Positions 24,692-32,453 of a stretch of DNA of 64,000 bases are shown here, one piece after another (position 1 is the stretch's first letter; every line of letters starts with the position of its first letter). Source of the stretch: Streptomyces sp. Z26 (GTDB lineage: Bacteria; Actinomycetota; Actinomycetes; Streptomycetales; Streptomycetaceae); NCBI RefSeq assembly GCF_003665095.1, contig NZ_RCHV01000002.1, forward strand, positions 5,008,501 through 5,072,500, read 5' to 3'. Under the pieces are notes generated by a model that was given only the letters and a program-made list of their open reading frames with translations, had not been told where the DNA came from and did not search any database. Made by a program: the position numbers and the translations under genes.

Positions 24692-26632
24692 GTGTCGCGG
24701 ACGATCGACGGCCGGTTCACTCTGTTGGACCGGCTCGGGGGCGGCGGTATGGGCCTGGTGTGGCGGGCCCGCGACGAGGTGCTGCACCGCGAGGTGGCCC
24801 TCAAGGAGGTCCGCCCGCCGGGCCCGGACCTGGCCGAGCACGACCCGGAGGCGGCCCGCACCCTGCGGGAACGGGTGCTGCGCGAGGCCCGCGCGTTGGC
24901 GCGGGTCGACCATCCCCACGTCGTCACGATCCACCACATCGTGGACGGCGGCGAGGGCACGTACCCCTGGCTGGTGATGGAGCTGGTCCGCGGCGGTTCG
25001 CTCCAGGACCGGTTCGCGCGGGGGCGGTTGTCGCCCGCCGAGGCCGCCGAGCTGGGGCGCGGGGTCCTCGCCGGGCTGCGCGCGGCGCACGCGGCCGACA
25101 TCCAGCACCGGGATATCAAGCCCGGCAACATCCTGCTGCGGCCCGACGGGCGGCCCGTCCTGACGGACTTCGGCATCGCCGCCGTCCAGGGCGCCACCGC
25201 CCTCACGGTCTCCGGGTCGGTCATCGGCACCCCCGACTACATGGCGCCGGAACGGGTGTCGGGCGAGGAGGGCGGCCCGGTCGCCGACCTGTGGTCGCTG
25301 GCCCTGACCCTGTACGTCGCCGTCGAGGGCCACCATCCGCTGCGTCGCGGTAACACCCTCGCCACGCTCGCCGCCGTCCTCAGCGAGGACGTACCGCCGT
25401 CGGGCCGGGCGGGGCCGCTCGCGAAGGCGCTGTCGGCGGTGCTCGTACGGGACCCGGCGGAGCGCCCCGACGCGGCGGCGCTGGACCGGCTGCTGGCGGA
25501 GGCGGAACGGCTGGCCCTGGCCGGTACGGGCACGGGTGCGGGTACGGGTGACAAGGCCGGGGCGGACGGGACGCCCGGTACGGCGGGGGCGGGCGGGGCG
25601 CCGCCCTCGGTGACGTCGTACTCGCCCGCGCCACCGCGCCCCGCCTCCCCGCCCGTACCCGCTCCGTCCCACGCGACGCCGTACGGTCCCACGCCGCCGC
25701 TCCACGCGCCGTACCCGGCTGCCCCCGGACCGTCCACCCCCGGCCCGCCCGCGCCCGCCGCACGGCGCGGCAGGCGCCTCGGGGCGTACGCGGCCGGGGC
25801 TGGGGCCGTGGCGCTCGTGGGCGCCCTCCTCTGGACGCTGCTCCCCGACGGCGGCAGCGGTGGCGGCGACGGCGGGAACGGCGCCGAGGCGGACGGTGAG
25901 ACGACGGGCGACGGCTCCGGGAAGGTCGAGAAGCTCACCATCGGCGTGAAGAGCGACCAGCCGGGCATCGGCCTCAAGGCGCCCGACGGCACGTACTCCG
26001 GTTTCGACGTGGACACCGCCACGTACCTCGCCGAGGCCCTCGGCCGCGGCCCCGAGGACATCGAGTGGCGCGAGGTGAGCGCCGCCCGGCGCGAGGACAT
26101 GATCCAGAACGGGCAGGTGGACTTCGTCGTGGCCACGTACCTGATGAACGACAGCCGTTCCCGCCAGGTGGACTTCGTCGGCCCGTACCTCGTCGCGCAC
26201 CAGGACGTGCTGCTGCGCGCCGACGAGTCGGACATCGACGACGCCCAGGACCTGAACGGCAGGCCCGTCTGCGGCATCACCGGGAGCACGCCCGCGCGGA
26301 ACCTCAAGACGAACGTCGCCCCGCAGGCCGAGGTGGTCGAGCGGAGCACGTACACCGAGTGCGTCGCCGCCCTGAAGTCCGGCACGGTCGACGCCGTCAC
26401 GACGGACGACGCGATCCTCGCGGGCTACGCGGCGACGGAGCCGCCCGGGACGTACAAGCTGGGCGGCTTCGGGCTGAGCGACGAGCGCTACGGGATCGGG
26501 CTGCCGAAGAACAGCCCGTACAAGGAGGACCTCACCGCCGCGCTGAAGAAGATGACGACGGACGGGACATGGGCGAAGGCGCTGAGGAGGAACCTGCCCG
26601 CGCTGCCCGTGGAGCCGCCCACGGTGGAGTGA
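24692..26632 (+). CDS. Receptor Ser/Thr kinase fused to a periplasmic-type amino-acid-binding domain
   Basis: 646 residues from GTG at 24692. The N-terminal Hanks-type kinase domain (1-270) is intact: GGGGMGLVW loop, VALKEV (Lys38), HRDIKPGN (catalytic Asp141) and DFG at 159. A Pro/Ala/Gly-rich juxtamembrane linker leads to one membrane helix (about 362-386). The outside part (about 414-646) is a class 3 solute-binding fold: LTIGVKSDQPGIGLKAPDG, FDVDTATYLAEALG, and RSRQVDFVGPYL. The resemblance is to glutamate/glutamine-type binding proteins. The ligand probably controls kinase activity. Its position between gltX and tRNA-Gln/Glu suggests a glutamate-family signal, but the ligand is inferred. 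Confidence 0.93.
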   Translation: MSRTIDGRFTLLDRLGGGGMGLVWRARDEVLHREVALKEVRPPGPDLAEHDPEAARTLRERVLREARALARVDHPHVVTIHHIVDGGEGTYPWLVMELVRGGSLQDRFARGRLSPAEAAELGRGVLAGLRAAHAADIQHRDIKPGNILLRPDGRPVLTDFGIAAVQGATALTVSGSVIGTPDYMAPERVSGEEGGPVADLWSLALTLYVAVEGHHPLRRGNTLATLAAVLSEDVPPSGRAGPLAKALSAVLVRDPAERPDAAALDRLLAEAERLALAGTGTGAGTGDKAGADGTPGTAGAGGAPPSVTSYSPAPPRPASPPVPAPSHATPYGPTPPLHAPYPAAPGPSTPGPPAPAARRGRRLGAYAAGAGAVALVGALLWTLLPDGGSGGGDGGNGAEADGETTGDGSGKVEKLTIGVKSDQPGIGLKAPDGTYSGFDVDTATYLAEALGRGPEDIEWREVSAARREDMIQNGQVDFVVATYLMNDSRSRQVDFVGPYLVAHQDVLLRADESDIDDAQDLNGRPVCGITGSTPARNLKTNVAPQAEVVERSTYTECVAALKSGTVDAVTTDDAILAGYAATEPPGTYKLGGFGLSDERYGIGLPKNSPYKEDLTAALKKMTTDGTWAKALRRNLPALPVEPPTVE

Positions 26633-26711
26633 CGGGACCGCCGCCGCACCCGCCCGCCACCTGCGCGGCGGGGGCGGCGCGGGGGTGGTGAGGGGCGCCC
26701 GGGAACCCGTT

Positions 26712-26740
26712 TTGGAGCGGGCAGCGCGATCGGGTAATGT
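26712..26740 (+). promoter_or_regulatory. Promoter of the tRNA-Gln/Glu cluster
   Basis: TTGGAG (26712-26717), 17-base spacer, TAATGT (26735-26740), about 90 bases before tRNA-Gln. Confidence 0.6.
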
Positions 26741-26831
26741 TCTTCCTGTCGCCGAACGGGACGGGCCCACAGGGCCGGGACACCGGGAGGCGGTCACCCA
26801 GACGGAATCCCCGACAGGGGTTGTGTTTTGG

Positions 26832-26903
26832 TGGGCTATGGTGTAATTGGCAGCACGACTGATTCTGGTTCAGTTAGTCTAGGTTCGAGTCCTGGTAGCC
26901 CAG
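26832..26903 (+). tRNA. tRNA-Gln (CTG anticodon)
   Basis: Acceptor TGGGCTA pairs with TAGCCCA. The anticodon loop TTCTGGT sits between ACTGA and TCAGT, giving anticodon CUG. The T-loop is TTCGAGT. The discriminator base is G and CCA is not encoded. Confidence 0.95.
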
Positions 26904-26928
26904 CGCGATCTCGCTTCACAAGATCGAT

Positions 26929-27001
26929 GCCCCCGTTGTGTAGCGGCCTAGCACGCCGCCCTCTCAAGGCGGTAGCGCCGGTTCGAATCCGGTCGGGGGT
27001 A
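26929..27001 (+). tRNA. tRNA-Glu (CTC anticodon), copy 1
   Basis: Acceptor GCCCCCG pairs with CGGGGGT (one G-U). The anticodon stem CCGCC/GGCGG encloses CTCTCAA, giving anticodon CUC. T-loop TTCGAAT. CCA is not encoded. Confidence 0.96.
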
Positions 27002-27025
27002 CTGGTTCCTCGGAACCTCGCTAGG

Positions 27026-27098
27026 GCCCCCGTTGTGTAGCGGCCTAGCACGCCGCCCTCTCAAGGCGGTAGCGCCGGTTCGAATCCGGTCGGGGGTA
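27026..27098 (+). tRNA. tRNA-Glu (CTC anticodon), copy 2
   Basis: Identical 73-base duplicate of the preceding tRNA-Glu, starting 97 bases later. A terminator hairpin follows. Confidence 0.96.
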
Positions 27099-27118
27099 CG
27101 CGATCGAGTACAACAGGA

Positions 27119-27156
27119 GCCCTCCTCACGGCAGTCGCCGGAGGAGGGCTTCTTCG
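27119..27156 (+). terminator. Terminator of the tRNA cluster
   Basis: 9-bp stem GCCCTCCTC/GAGGAGGGC followed by TTCTTCG. Confidence 0.7.
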
Positions 27157-27298
27157 TGTCCGCGCCCGTGGGCCGTACGGCCGGTGCGGCCGCAAGTGCC
27201 GTACGGGCGCTGTGAGTTCGGCCACGACGGACGGTACGGGCGTCACCGTACGCCGGGGGCCGCCGTACGGGGCCGGGCGCCACGTCCGCTCCGTGCGC

Positions 27299-28030
27299 TC
27301 ATATCCCCCCGCCGCGCCGCAGCGACTCGCTGAGCCGCGCCGCCGCGTCCACGATGGCCTGCGCGTGCATGCGCCCCGGGTGCCGCGTCAGCCGCTCGAT
27401 GGGGCCGGAGACGGAGACGGCCGCCACCACGCGGTTCGACGGGCCGCGTACGGGCGCGGAGACGGACGCGACGCCCGGCTCCCGCTCACCGATGGACTGG
27501 GCCCAGCCCCGGCGCCGTACGCCGGAGAGCGCCGTCGCCGTGAACCGGGCGCCCTGGAGGCCGCGGTGCAGCCGCTCCGGCTCCTCCCACGCCATCAGGA
27601 TCTGCGCGGCGGAACCGGCCTTCATCGGCAGCGTGCTGCCGACGGGCACCGTGTCCCGCAGCCCGGAGAGCCGTTCGGCGGCGGCGACGCAGATCCGCAT
27701 CTCGCCCTGCCGCCGGTAGAGCTGCGCGCTCTCGCCCGTCACGTCCCGCAGGTGCGTGAGGACCGGGCCCGCCGAGGCGAGCAGCCTGTCCTCGCCCGCG
27801 GCGGCGGCCAGTTCGGCCAGCCGCGGGCCCAGGATGAAACGTCCCTGCATGTCCCGCGCCACCATGCGGTGGTGCTCCAGGGCGACCGCGAGCCGGTGGG
27901 CCGTCGGGCGGGCCAGACCCGTGGCGCCGACCAGTCCGGCGAGCGTCGCCGGACCGGACTCCAGGGCGCTGAGAACCAGGGCCGCCTTGTCGAGAACACC
28001 CACTCCGCTCGACACACCAGTGTTGTCCAT
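27299..28030 (-). CDS. ndgR: IclR-family regulator, NdgR/AreB type
   Basis: 243 residues from ATG at 28030, divergent from leuC. The N-terminal winged helix (LDKAALVLSALESGPATLAGLVGATGLARPTAHRLAVALE in sections) is followed by an IclR effector domain (GRFILGPRLAELA, LRDTVPVGSTLPMKAGSAAQILMAW). In S. coelicolor and S. clavuligerus the orthologue next to leuCD regulates leucine and other amino-acid genes and affects antibiotic output. The same divergent arrangement here supports the name. A 17-bp near-palindrome sits between the two genes in the -25 to -41 zone of ndgR, consistent with autoregulation. Confidence 0.93.
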   Translation of the reverse strand: MDNTGVSSGVGVLDKAALVLSALESGPATLAGLVGATGLARPTAHRLAVALEHHRMVARDMQGRFILGPRLAELAAAAGEDRLLASAGPVLTHLRDVTGESAQLYRRQGEMRICVAAAERLSGLRDTVPVGSTLPMKAGSAAQILMAWEEPERLHRGLQGARFTATALSGVRRRGWAQSIGEREPGVASVSAPVRGPSNRVVAAVSVSGPIERLTRHPGRMHAQAIVDAAARLSESLRRGGGI

Positions 28031-28054
28031 GCGTCGATACTCGCGTCTCAGAGT

Positions 28055-28071
28055 GTGAAACGCAAGTTCAC
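28055..28071. promoter_or_regulatory. Candidate NdgR operator between ndgR and leuC
   Basis: GTGAAACGCAAGTTCAC is a near-perfect inverted repeat in the 155-base divergent region, 25 bases upstream of the ndgR start codon. Confidence 0.5.
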
Positions 28072-28185
28072 TTCCGGCCCGCACCCGCCAGTCTGGGGTC
28101 AGGGCCGCCACCCGGGAAGCGGAAGTACGAGTGGCGGCGAAGCTCCGAGCAGAGGGCGGCGACGTTGCCGTCCGAAGGGATTCCG

Positions 28186-29628
28186 ATGGGACGGACACTT
28201 GCGGAGAAGGTCTGGGACGACCACGTCGTCCGACGGGTGGAAGGCGAGCCCGACCTCCTCTTCATCGACCTGCACCTGCTCCACGAGGTGACCAGCCCCC
28301 AGGCGTTCGACGGTCTCCGCAAGGCGGGCCGCCCGGTGCGCCGTACGGATCTCACGATCGCGACCGAGGACCACAACACCCCGACCCTCGACATCGACAA
28401 GCCCATCGCCGACCCCGTCTCCCGCGTGCAGCTGGAGACCCTCCGCAAGAACTGCGCGGACTTCGGCGTACGGCTGCACCCGCTGGGCGACGTCGAGCAG
28501 GGCGTCGTGCACGTCGTCGGACCGCAGCTGGGGCTGACGCAGCCCGGTACGACGGTCGTCTGCGGCGACAGCCACACCTCCACGCACGGGGCATTCGGCG
28601 CCCTCGCGTTCGGCATCGGCACCAGCCAGGTCGAGCACGTGCTGGCCACGCAGACGCTGCCGCTCGCGCCGTTCCGCACCATGGCGATCACCGTCAACGG
28701 CGAACTGCCCGACGACGTCACCGCCAAGGACCTGATCCTCGCGATCATCGCCAGGATCGGCACCGGCGGCGGCCAGGGCTACGTGCTGGAGTACCGCGGC
28801 GAGGCCATCGAGAAACTGTCGATGGAAGCGCGCATGACCATCTGCAACATGTCCATCGAGGCGGGCGCGCGCGCCGGGATGATCGCCCCCGACCGTACGA
28901 CCTTCGACTACCTGGAGGGCCGCGACCACGCCCCGACGGGCGCCGACTGGGACGAGGCCGTCGCGTACTGGCAGACGCTGCGCACCGACGACGACGCCGT
29001 CTTCGACCACGAGGTCGTCATCGAGGCCGCCGAGCTGGCGCCGTTCGTCACCTGGGGCACCAACCCGGGGCAGGGCGCGCCGCTGTCCGCGTCCGTGCCG
29101 GACCCGGCCGCGTTCGCGGACGCGGGCGAGCAGCTGGCCGCCGAGAAGGCCCTGGAGTACATGGGGTTGACCGCGGGCAAGCCGCTGCGCGAGATCACCG
29201 TCGACACCGTCTTCGTCGGCTCCTGCACCAACGGCCGCATCGAGGACCTGCGCTCCGCCGCGTCCGTCGTCGAGGGCCGCCGGATCGCGGACGGCGTACG
29301 GATGCTGGTCGTACCCGGCTCCGTACGGGTCGCGCTCCAGGCCGTCGAGGAGGGCCTGGACAAGGTGTTCACCGAGGCGGGCGCCGAGTGGCGGCACGCG
29401 GGCTGCTCGATGTGTCTGGGCATGAACCCCGACCAGCTCAAGCCGAAGGAACGCGCCGCGTCCACCTCCAATCGCAACTTCGAGGGCAGGCAGGGCAAGG
29501 GCGGCCGTACGCACCTCGTCTCGCCGCAGGTCGCCGCCGCCACCGCGGTGCTGGGGCGGCTGGCGTCACCGGCCGACCTGTCGACCGGTCCCGGAAATCC
29601 GAGCAGCCGCGAGACCGTGGGGGTCTGA
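28186..29628 (+). CDS. leuC: 3-isopropylmalate dehydratase large subunit
   Basis: 480 residues. With LeuD it isomerises 2-isopropylmalate to 3-isopropylmalate through a 4Fe-4S cluster. The cluster cysteines are visible in VGSCTNGRIEDLRSAA and AGCSMCLGMNPD, and the aconitase-type loop VVCGDSHTSTHGAFG is present. ATG at 28186 follows GAAGGGA; an in-frame ATG at 28165 lacks a site. leuD starts 5 bases after the stop, so the two are cotranscribed. Regulation by the adjacent NdgR is expected. Confidence 0.97.
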   Translation: MGRTLAEKVWDDHVVRRVEGEPDLLFIDLHLLHEVTSPQAFDGLRKAGRPVRRTDLTIATEDHNTPTLDIDKPIADPVSRVQLETLRKNCADFGVRLHPLGDVEQGVVHVVGPQLGLTQPGTTVVCGDSHTSTHGAFGALAFGIGTSQVEHVLATQTLPLAPFRTMAITVNGELPDDVTAKDLILAIIARIGTGGGQGYVLEYRGEAIEKLSMEARMTICNMSIEAGARAGMIAPDRTTFDYLEGRDHAPTGADWDEAVAYWQTLRTDDDAVFDHEVVIEAAELAPFVTWGTNPGQGAPLSASVPDPAAFADAGEQLAAEKALEYMGLTAGKPLREITVDTVFVGSCTNGRIEDLRSAASVVEGRRIADGVRMLVVPGSVRVALQAVEEGLDKVFTEAGAEWRHAGCSMCLGMNPDQLKPKERAASTSNRNFEGRQGKGGRTHLVSPQVAAATAVLGRLASPADLSTGPGNPSSRETVGV

Positions 29629-29633
29629 GGAAC

Positions 29634-30227
29634 ATGGAAGCGTTCACCACGCACACCGGCCGGATCGTCCCGCTGCGGCGCAGCAACGTCGACACCGACC
29701 AGATCATCCCCGCGCACTGGCTGAAGAAGGTCACGCGCGACGGCTTCGAGGACGGCCTCTTCGAGGCGTGGCGCAAGGACCCGGAGTTCGTGCTCAACCA
29801 GCCGCGGTTCGCGGGCGCCGACGTCCTCGTCGCGGACACCGACTTCGGCACCGGCTCGTCGCGCGAGCACGCCGTGTGGGCGTTGCAGAACTACGGCTTC
29901 AAGGCGGTGATCTCGCCCCGCTTCGCGGACATCTTCCGCGGCAACTCCCTGAAGAACGGCCTCCTCACGGTCGTCCTGCCGGACGAGACCGTACGCGCCC
30001 TGTGGGAGCTGGCGGAGAGCGACCCGACCGCCGAGGTGACCGTCGACCTCGTCCGCTGCAAGGTCCTCGCGCCGGGCGTCGACGCGGACTTCACCCTGGA
30101 CGAGAACGCGCGTTGGCGGCTCCTGGAGGGCCTGGACGACATCGGTCTCACCCTGTCGAACGAAGACGCCATCGCTGATTACGAGGCGCGCCGCCCCTCG
30201 TTCAAACCGCGGACACAGGCGGCCTGA
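29634..30227 (+). CDS. leuD: 3-isopropylmalate dehydratase small subunit
   Basis: 197 residues, the aconitase swivel domain. Typical segments are RSNVDTDQIIPAHWLKKV, DTDFGTGSSREHAVWAL and ISPRFADIFRGNSLKNGLL. It completes the LeuCD heterodimer. ATG at 29634 has TGAGG (in the leuC end) as ribosome site. A 12-bp hairpin with CTTTGTT follows. Confidence 0.97.
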   Translation: MEAFTTHTGRIVPLRRSNVDTDQIIPAHWLKKVTRDGFEDGLFEAWRKDPEFVLNQPRFAGADVLVADTDFGTGSSREHAVWALQNYGFKAVISPRFADIFRGNSLKNGLLTVVLPDETVRALWELAESDPTAEVTVDLVRCKVLAPGVDADFTLDENARWRLLEGLDDIGLTLSNEDAIADYEARRPSFKPRTQAA

Positions 30228-30251
30228 CAAGGGAGTTTCCCGCCACGGAGA

Positions 30252-30292
30252 CGCCGCGCCCCCGGTCCTCGGACAGGGGGCGCGGCGCTTTG
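30252..30292 (+). terminator. Terminator after leuD
   Basis: 12-bp stem CGCCGCGCCCCC/GGGGGCGCGGCG followed by CTTTGTT. Confidence 0.75.
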
Positions 30293-30304
30293 TTGGGCGC
30301 TCCC

Positions 30305-30322
30305 GAGGTGACAACTCACCTC
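30305..30322. promoter_or_regulatory. Perfect 18-bp operator-like palindrome
   Basis: GAGGTGA-CAAC-TCACCTC is placed just upstream of a CACAAT box (30329-30334) that lies 6 bases before the ATG of the next gene. Its position over the -35 region suits a repressor site. I do not recognise the cognate regulator. Confidence 0.55.
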
Positions 30323-30340
30323 AGATGGCACAATCGGTGC

Positions 30341-30628
30341 ATGGAACGCGACGGTCAACTCGATCTCTACGACCGCGTCGCCGCCCGCTTGAAAGACGCA
30401 CACGCGCGAGTGCGCACGTTGCAAGTCCCGGAGAGCGTACGGGTGGCGCTGACGCGGAAGCTGCTCGTGATCACGGCTGCCGCCAAACACGACCCGGCCG
30501 ACGCCGTACGGCGTCTGGACCGGCTGATGGCCGACATCGACGAGGAGCGGTTACCCGGCAGACGAGGGGGTCCGGGTGCCGACGGATCTCCTTGCGCGCC
30601 GACTTCGTTGCGGCACAAGGGTGATTAG
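30341..30628 (+). CDS. Small conserved Streptomyces protein with a TTA codon
   Basis: 95 residues from ATG at 30341. The first 75 residues are charged and helical (DLYDRVAARLKDAHARVRTL, VRVALTRKLLVITAAAKHDP, AVRRLDRLMADIDEERL); the tail is Gly/Pro-rich. There is no signal peptide. Leu71 is encoded by TTA (30551-30553), so translation probably needs the bldA tRNA. No Shine-Dalgarno sequence is visible; a -10-like CACAAT 6 bases upstream suggests a leaderless transcript, and a perfect palindrome covers the -35 zone. It lies between leuCD and hupS. The function is unknown to me. Confidence 0.75.
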   Translation: MERDGQLDLYDRVAARLKDAHARVRTLQVPESVRVALTRKLLVITAAAKHDPADAVRRLDRLMADIDEERLPGRRGGPGADGSPCAPTSLRHKGD

Positions 30629-30640
30629 CCCGTTTCGTGT

Positions 30641-30669
30641 TTGATTTGCGGTATATATCTGCCTACCGT
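30641..30669 (+). promoter_or_regulatory. Promoter of hupS
   Basis: TTGATT (30641-30646), 17-base spacer, TACCGT (30664-30669), in an A/T-rich stretch. It gives a leader of about 45 bases with AAGGGGAAG as ribosome site. Confidence 0.6.
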
Positions 30670-30719
30670 GCGAAAAAGCTTGAACACATTCGTTCCGGCA
30701 ATGCTCCGAAGGGGAAGAC

Positions 30720-31367
30720 GTGAACAAGGCGCAGCTCGTTGAAGCAATTTCCGATCAGCTCGGTGGACGTCAGCAGGCCGCGGACGCGGTCGACGTCGTA
30801 CTGGACGCGATTGTCCGCGCGGTGTGCGCGGGCGAGCGGGTGTCGGTCACCGGCTTCGGTTCCTTCGAGAAGGTCGACCGGCCCGCCCGCTACGCGCGCA
30901 ACCCGCAGACCGGCGAGCGCGTACGGGTCAAGAAGACCTCCGTGCCGCGCTTCCGCGCGGGCCAGGGATTCAAGGACCTGGTCAGCGGCGCGAAGAAGCT
31001 CCCGCGGAACGACGTGGCGGTCAAGAAGGCGCCCAAGGGAAGCCTTTCGGGCGGCGGCACGGCCACGAAGAAGGCCGCCACCAAGAAGGCCGCGGCGAAG
31101 AAGGCCCCGGCGAAGGCGGTCGCGGCGAAGAAGACCACCGCCAAGAAGACGGTCGCGAAGAAGACCCCCGCCAAGAAGACCACCGCCACGAAGAAGACGG
31201 CGGCGAAGAAGACCACCGCGAAGAAGAGCGCGGCGAAGAAGACGACGTCGAAGAAGGCCGCCGCCAAGAAGGCGCCGGCCAAGAAGAGCACCGCCAAGAA
31301 GGCGCCCGGCCGGAAGTCGGCGGCGCGCAGCAGGACCGCCAAGAAGACGACCGCCCGCAAGCGTTAG
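30720..31367 (+). CDS. hupS: HU-type DNA-binding protein with histone-H1-like tail
   Basis: 215 residues from GTG at 30720. Residues 1-95 are a complete HU fold (MNKAQLVEAISDQLGG, VTGFGSFEKVDRPARYARNP, PRFRAGQGFKDLVSG). Residues 105-215 are a lysine/alanine/threonine tail built from AKKTTAKK-like units, like eukaryotic histone H1 and mycobacterial HupB. In S. coelicolor the two-domain HU is sporulation-induced and compacts spore nucleoids. A single gene with its own promoter and a strong hairpin after it. The tail creates a spurious long antisense frame that should not be annotated. Confidence 0.96.
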   Translation: MNKAQLVEAISDQLGGRQQAADAVDVVLDAIVRAVCAGERVSVTGFGSFEKVDRPARYARNPQTGERVRVKKTSVPRFRAGQGFKDLVSGAKKLPRNDVAVKKAPKGSLSGGGTATKKAATKKAAAKKAPAKAVAAKKTTAKKTVAKKTPAKKTTATKKTAAKKTTAKKSAAKKTTSKKAAAKKAPAKKSTAKKAPGRKSAARSRTAKKTTARKR

Positions 31368-31391
31368 GGCGACGGCCGTACGACACGACGC

Positions 31392-31423
31392 CGGGCCGGG
31401 CTCCCCTCGGGGAGGCCGGCCCG
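31392..31423. terminator. Bidirectional hairpin between hupS and cofC
   Basis: Outer stem CGGGCCGG/CCGGCCCG and inner stem TCCCC/GGGGA, between convergent genes. Confidence 0.7.
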
Positions 31424-31457
31424 CGGGCGTGTCCGGGCTCTTCGCGAGGGGAGCCCG

Positions 31458-32324
31458 TCAGAACGTCTGGAGCGTGACGAGCGTGACCCGGCGGCCGTCA
31501 CCCTCGCCCTCCACCTCGATCCGTACGCGCTGCCCCGGCCGCAGCAGCCGCAGCCCGCCCGCGTCGAACGCCGGGGCGTCGAACGGCAACGGGGTCCCGT
31601 CGTCCAGGAGGACGCTGCCGGAACGGGTGTCGGGGTCGTACGTGTACGAGGTCGCCTGCATGGCCAGCAGCGTACGCGCCGCCGCTGCCGCCGAGCAGGC
31701 CCCCACTCCCAGCGCGAGCGCCGCCCGCAGGTCGGCCTCCGTGTCGACGTCCTGGCGCGCGCCCGGCACGTCCGCCAGGCCCAGTTCCACGGCGCCGGAC
31801 GCCAGATGGCGGGCGCGGGAGCCCGGGCCGAAGCGCGGCGCGAGGAGGCGCCCCGGACCCGCGGCCAGCAGCGTCGTGCCGGTGCCCGCGGCGTCCGCGA
31901 GGAACGCCCGCGGATGGCCCGCCGCGGCGGCCAGTACCCGCGTCAGCTCCTCGGGCCGCAGCGCGGGCAGGTCCGCGTTGAGCGCCGCGACCGGTGCGCC
32001 GGGGGCCACCTCCCGTACGGCCGCGGCCCCGTGGGCGAGCGCCGCGTTCAGGCCGCCCGACGGGACGTCCGGGACGACACGGGCGCCCAGCGCGGCCAGC
32101 TCGGCCGCCGCACGCGGATCGTCCGTCACCACCGCCACACCCGCCACGGCGGTCGACGCGACGGCCGCGCTCACCGTGTCCTGGGCGAAGGCGAGGGCGA
32201 GGCCCGTACGGCGCGGGTCGTCCGCGTACGCCGCGAGTCGGCTCTTGGCGCGCGCCAGCGGTTTCAGCGGAATGACCAGGCGCCAGCGGGGCGGCGGGAA
32301 GCCCGGTGTCTCGTCTTGTCGCAT
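31458..32324 (-). CDS. cofC: 2-phospho-L-lactate guanylyltransferase with C-terminal cold-shock-like domain
   Basis: 288 residues from ATG at 32324 (an in-frame ATG at 32333 is also possible; neither has a clear ribosome site). Residues 1-215 are a CofC/FbiD nucleotidyltransferase: VIPLKPLARAKSRLA, VVTDDPRAAAELAALGARVVPD and LNADLPALRPEEL, for coenzyme F420 synthesis. The last 65 or so residues (MQATSYTYDPDTRSGSVLLDDG onward, in pieces FDAPAFDAGGLRLLRPGQRV) look like a cold-shock or OB-type beta barrel that elsewhere I would expect as a separate small gene. It is convergent with hupS. The fusion is noteworthy. Confidence 0.85.
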   Translation of the reverse strand: MRQDETPGFPPPRWRLVIPLKPLARAKSRLAAYADDPRRTGLALAFAQDTVSAAVASTAVAGVAVVTDDPRAAAELAALGARVVPDVPSGGLNAALAHGAAAVREVAPGAPVAALNADLPALRPEELTRVLAAAAGHPRAFLADAAGTGTTLLAAGPGRLLAPRFGPGSRARHLASGAVELGLADVPGARQDVDTEADLRAALALGVGACSAAAAARTLLAMQATSYTYDPDTRSGSVLLDDGTPLPFDAPAFDAGGLRLLRPGQRVRIEVEGEGDGRRVTLVTLQTF

Positions 32325-32453
32325 CGGCCCCATTGTCGTCAGCACCCACCGCGCGCCCACGGCACCGGGGTTACGGTGTCCACGACAGCCGAGGTCCGCC
32401 GGGAGCGCCGTACGGCTGCGCGCAGCCACCACGCGAGAGGAGATGAGGTCACG

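Noticed and set aside
26929..27098. tRNA repeat as an integration hot spot or CRISPR-like repeat
   Set aside because: Two identical tRNA-Glu genes explain the repeat; there are no spacers, integrase or truncated tRNA copies.
30890..31360. 156-codon minus-strand frame rich in Phe and Ala
   Set aside because: It is the mirror of the lysine/alanine repeat tail of hupS (AAG read as CTT, GCC as GGC). It has no ribosome site and no family.
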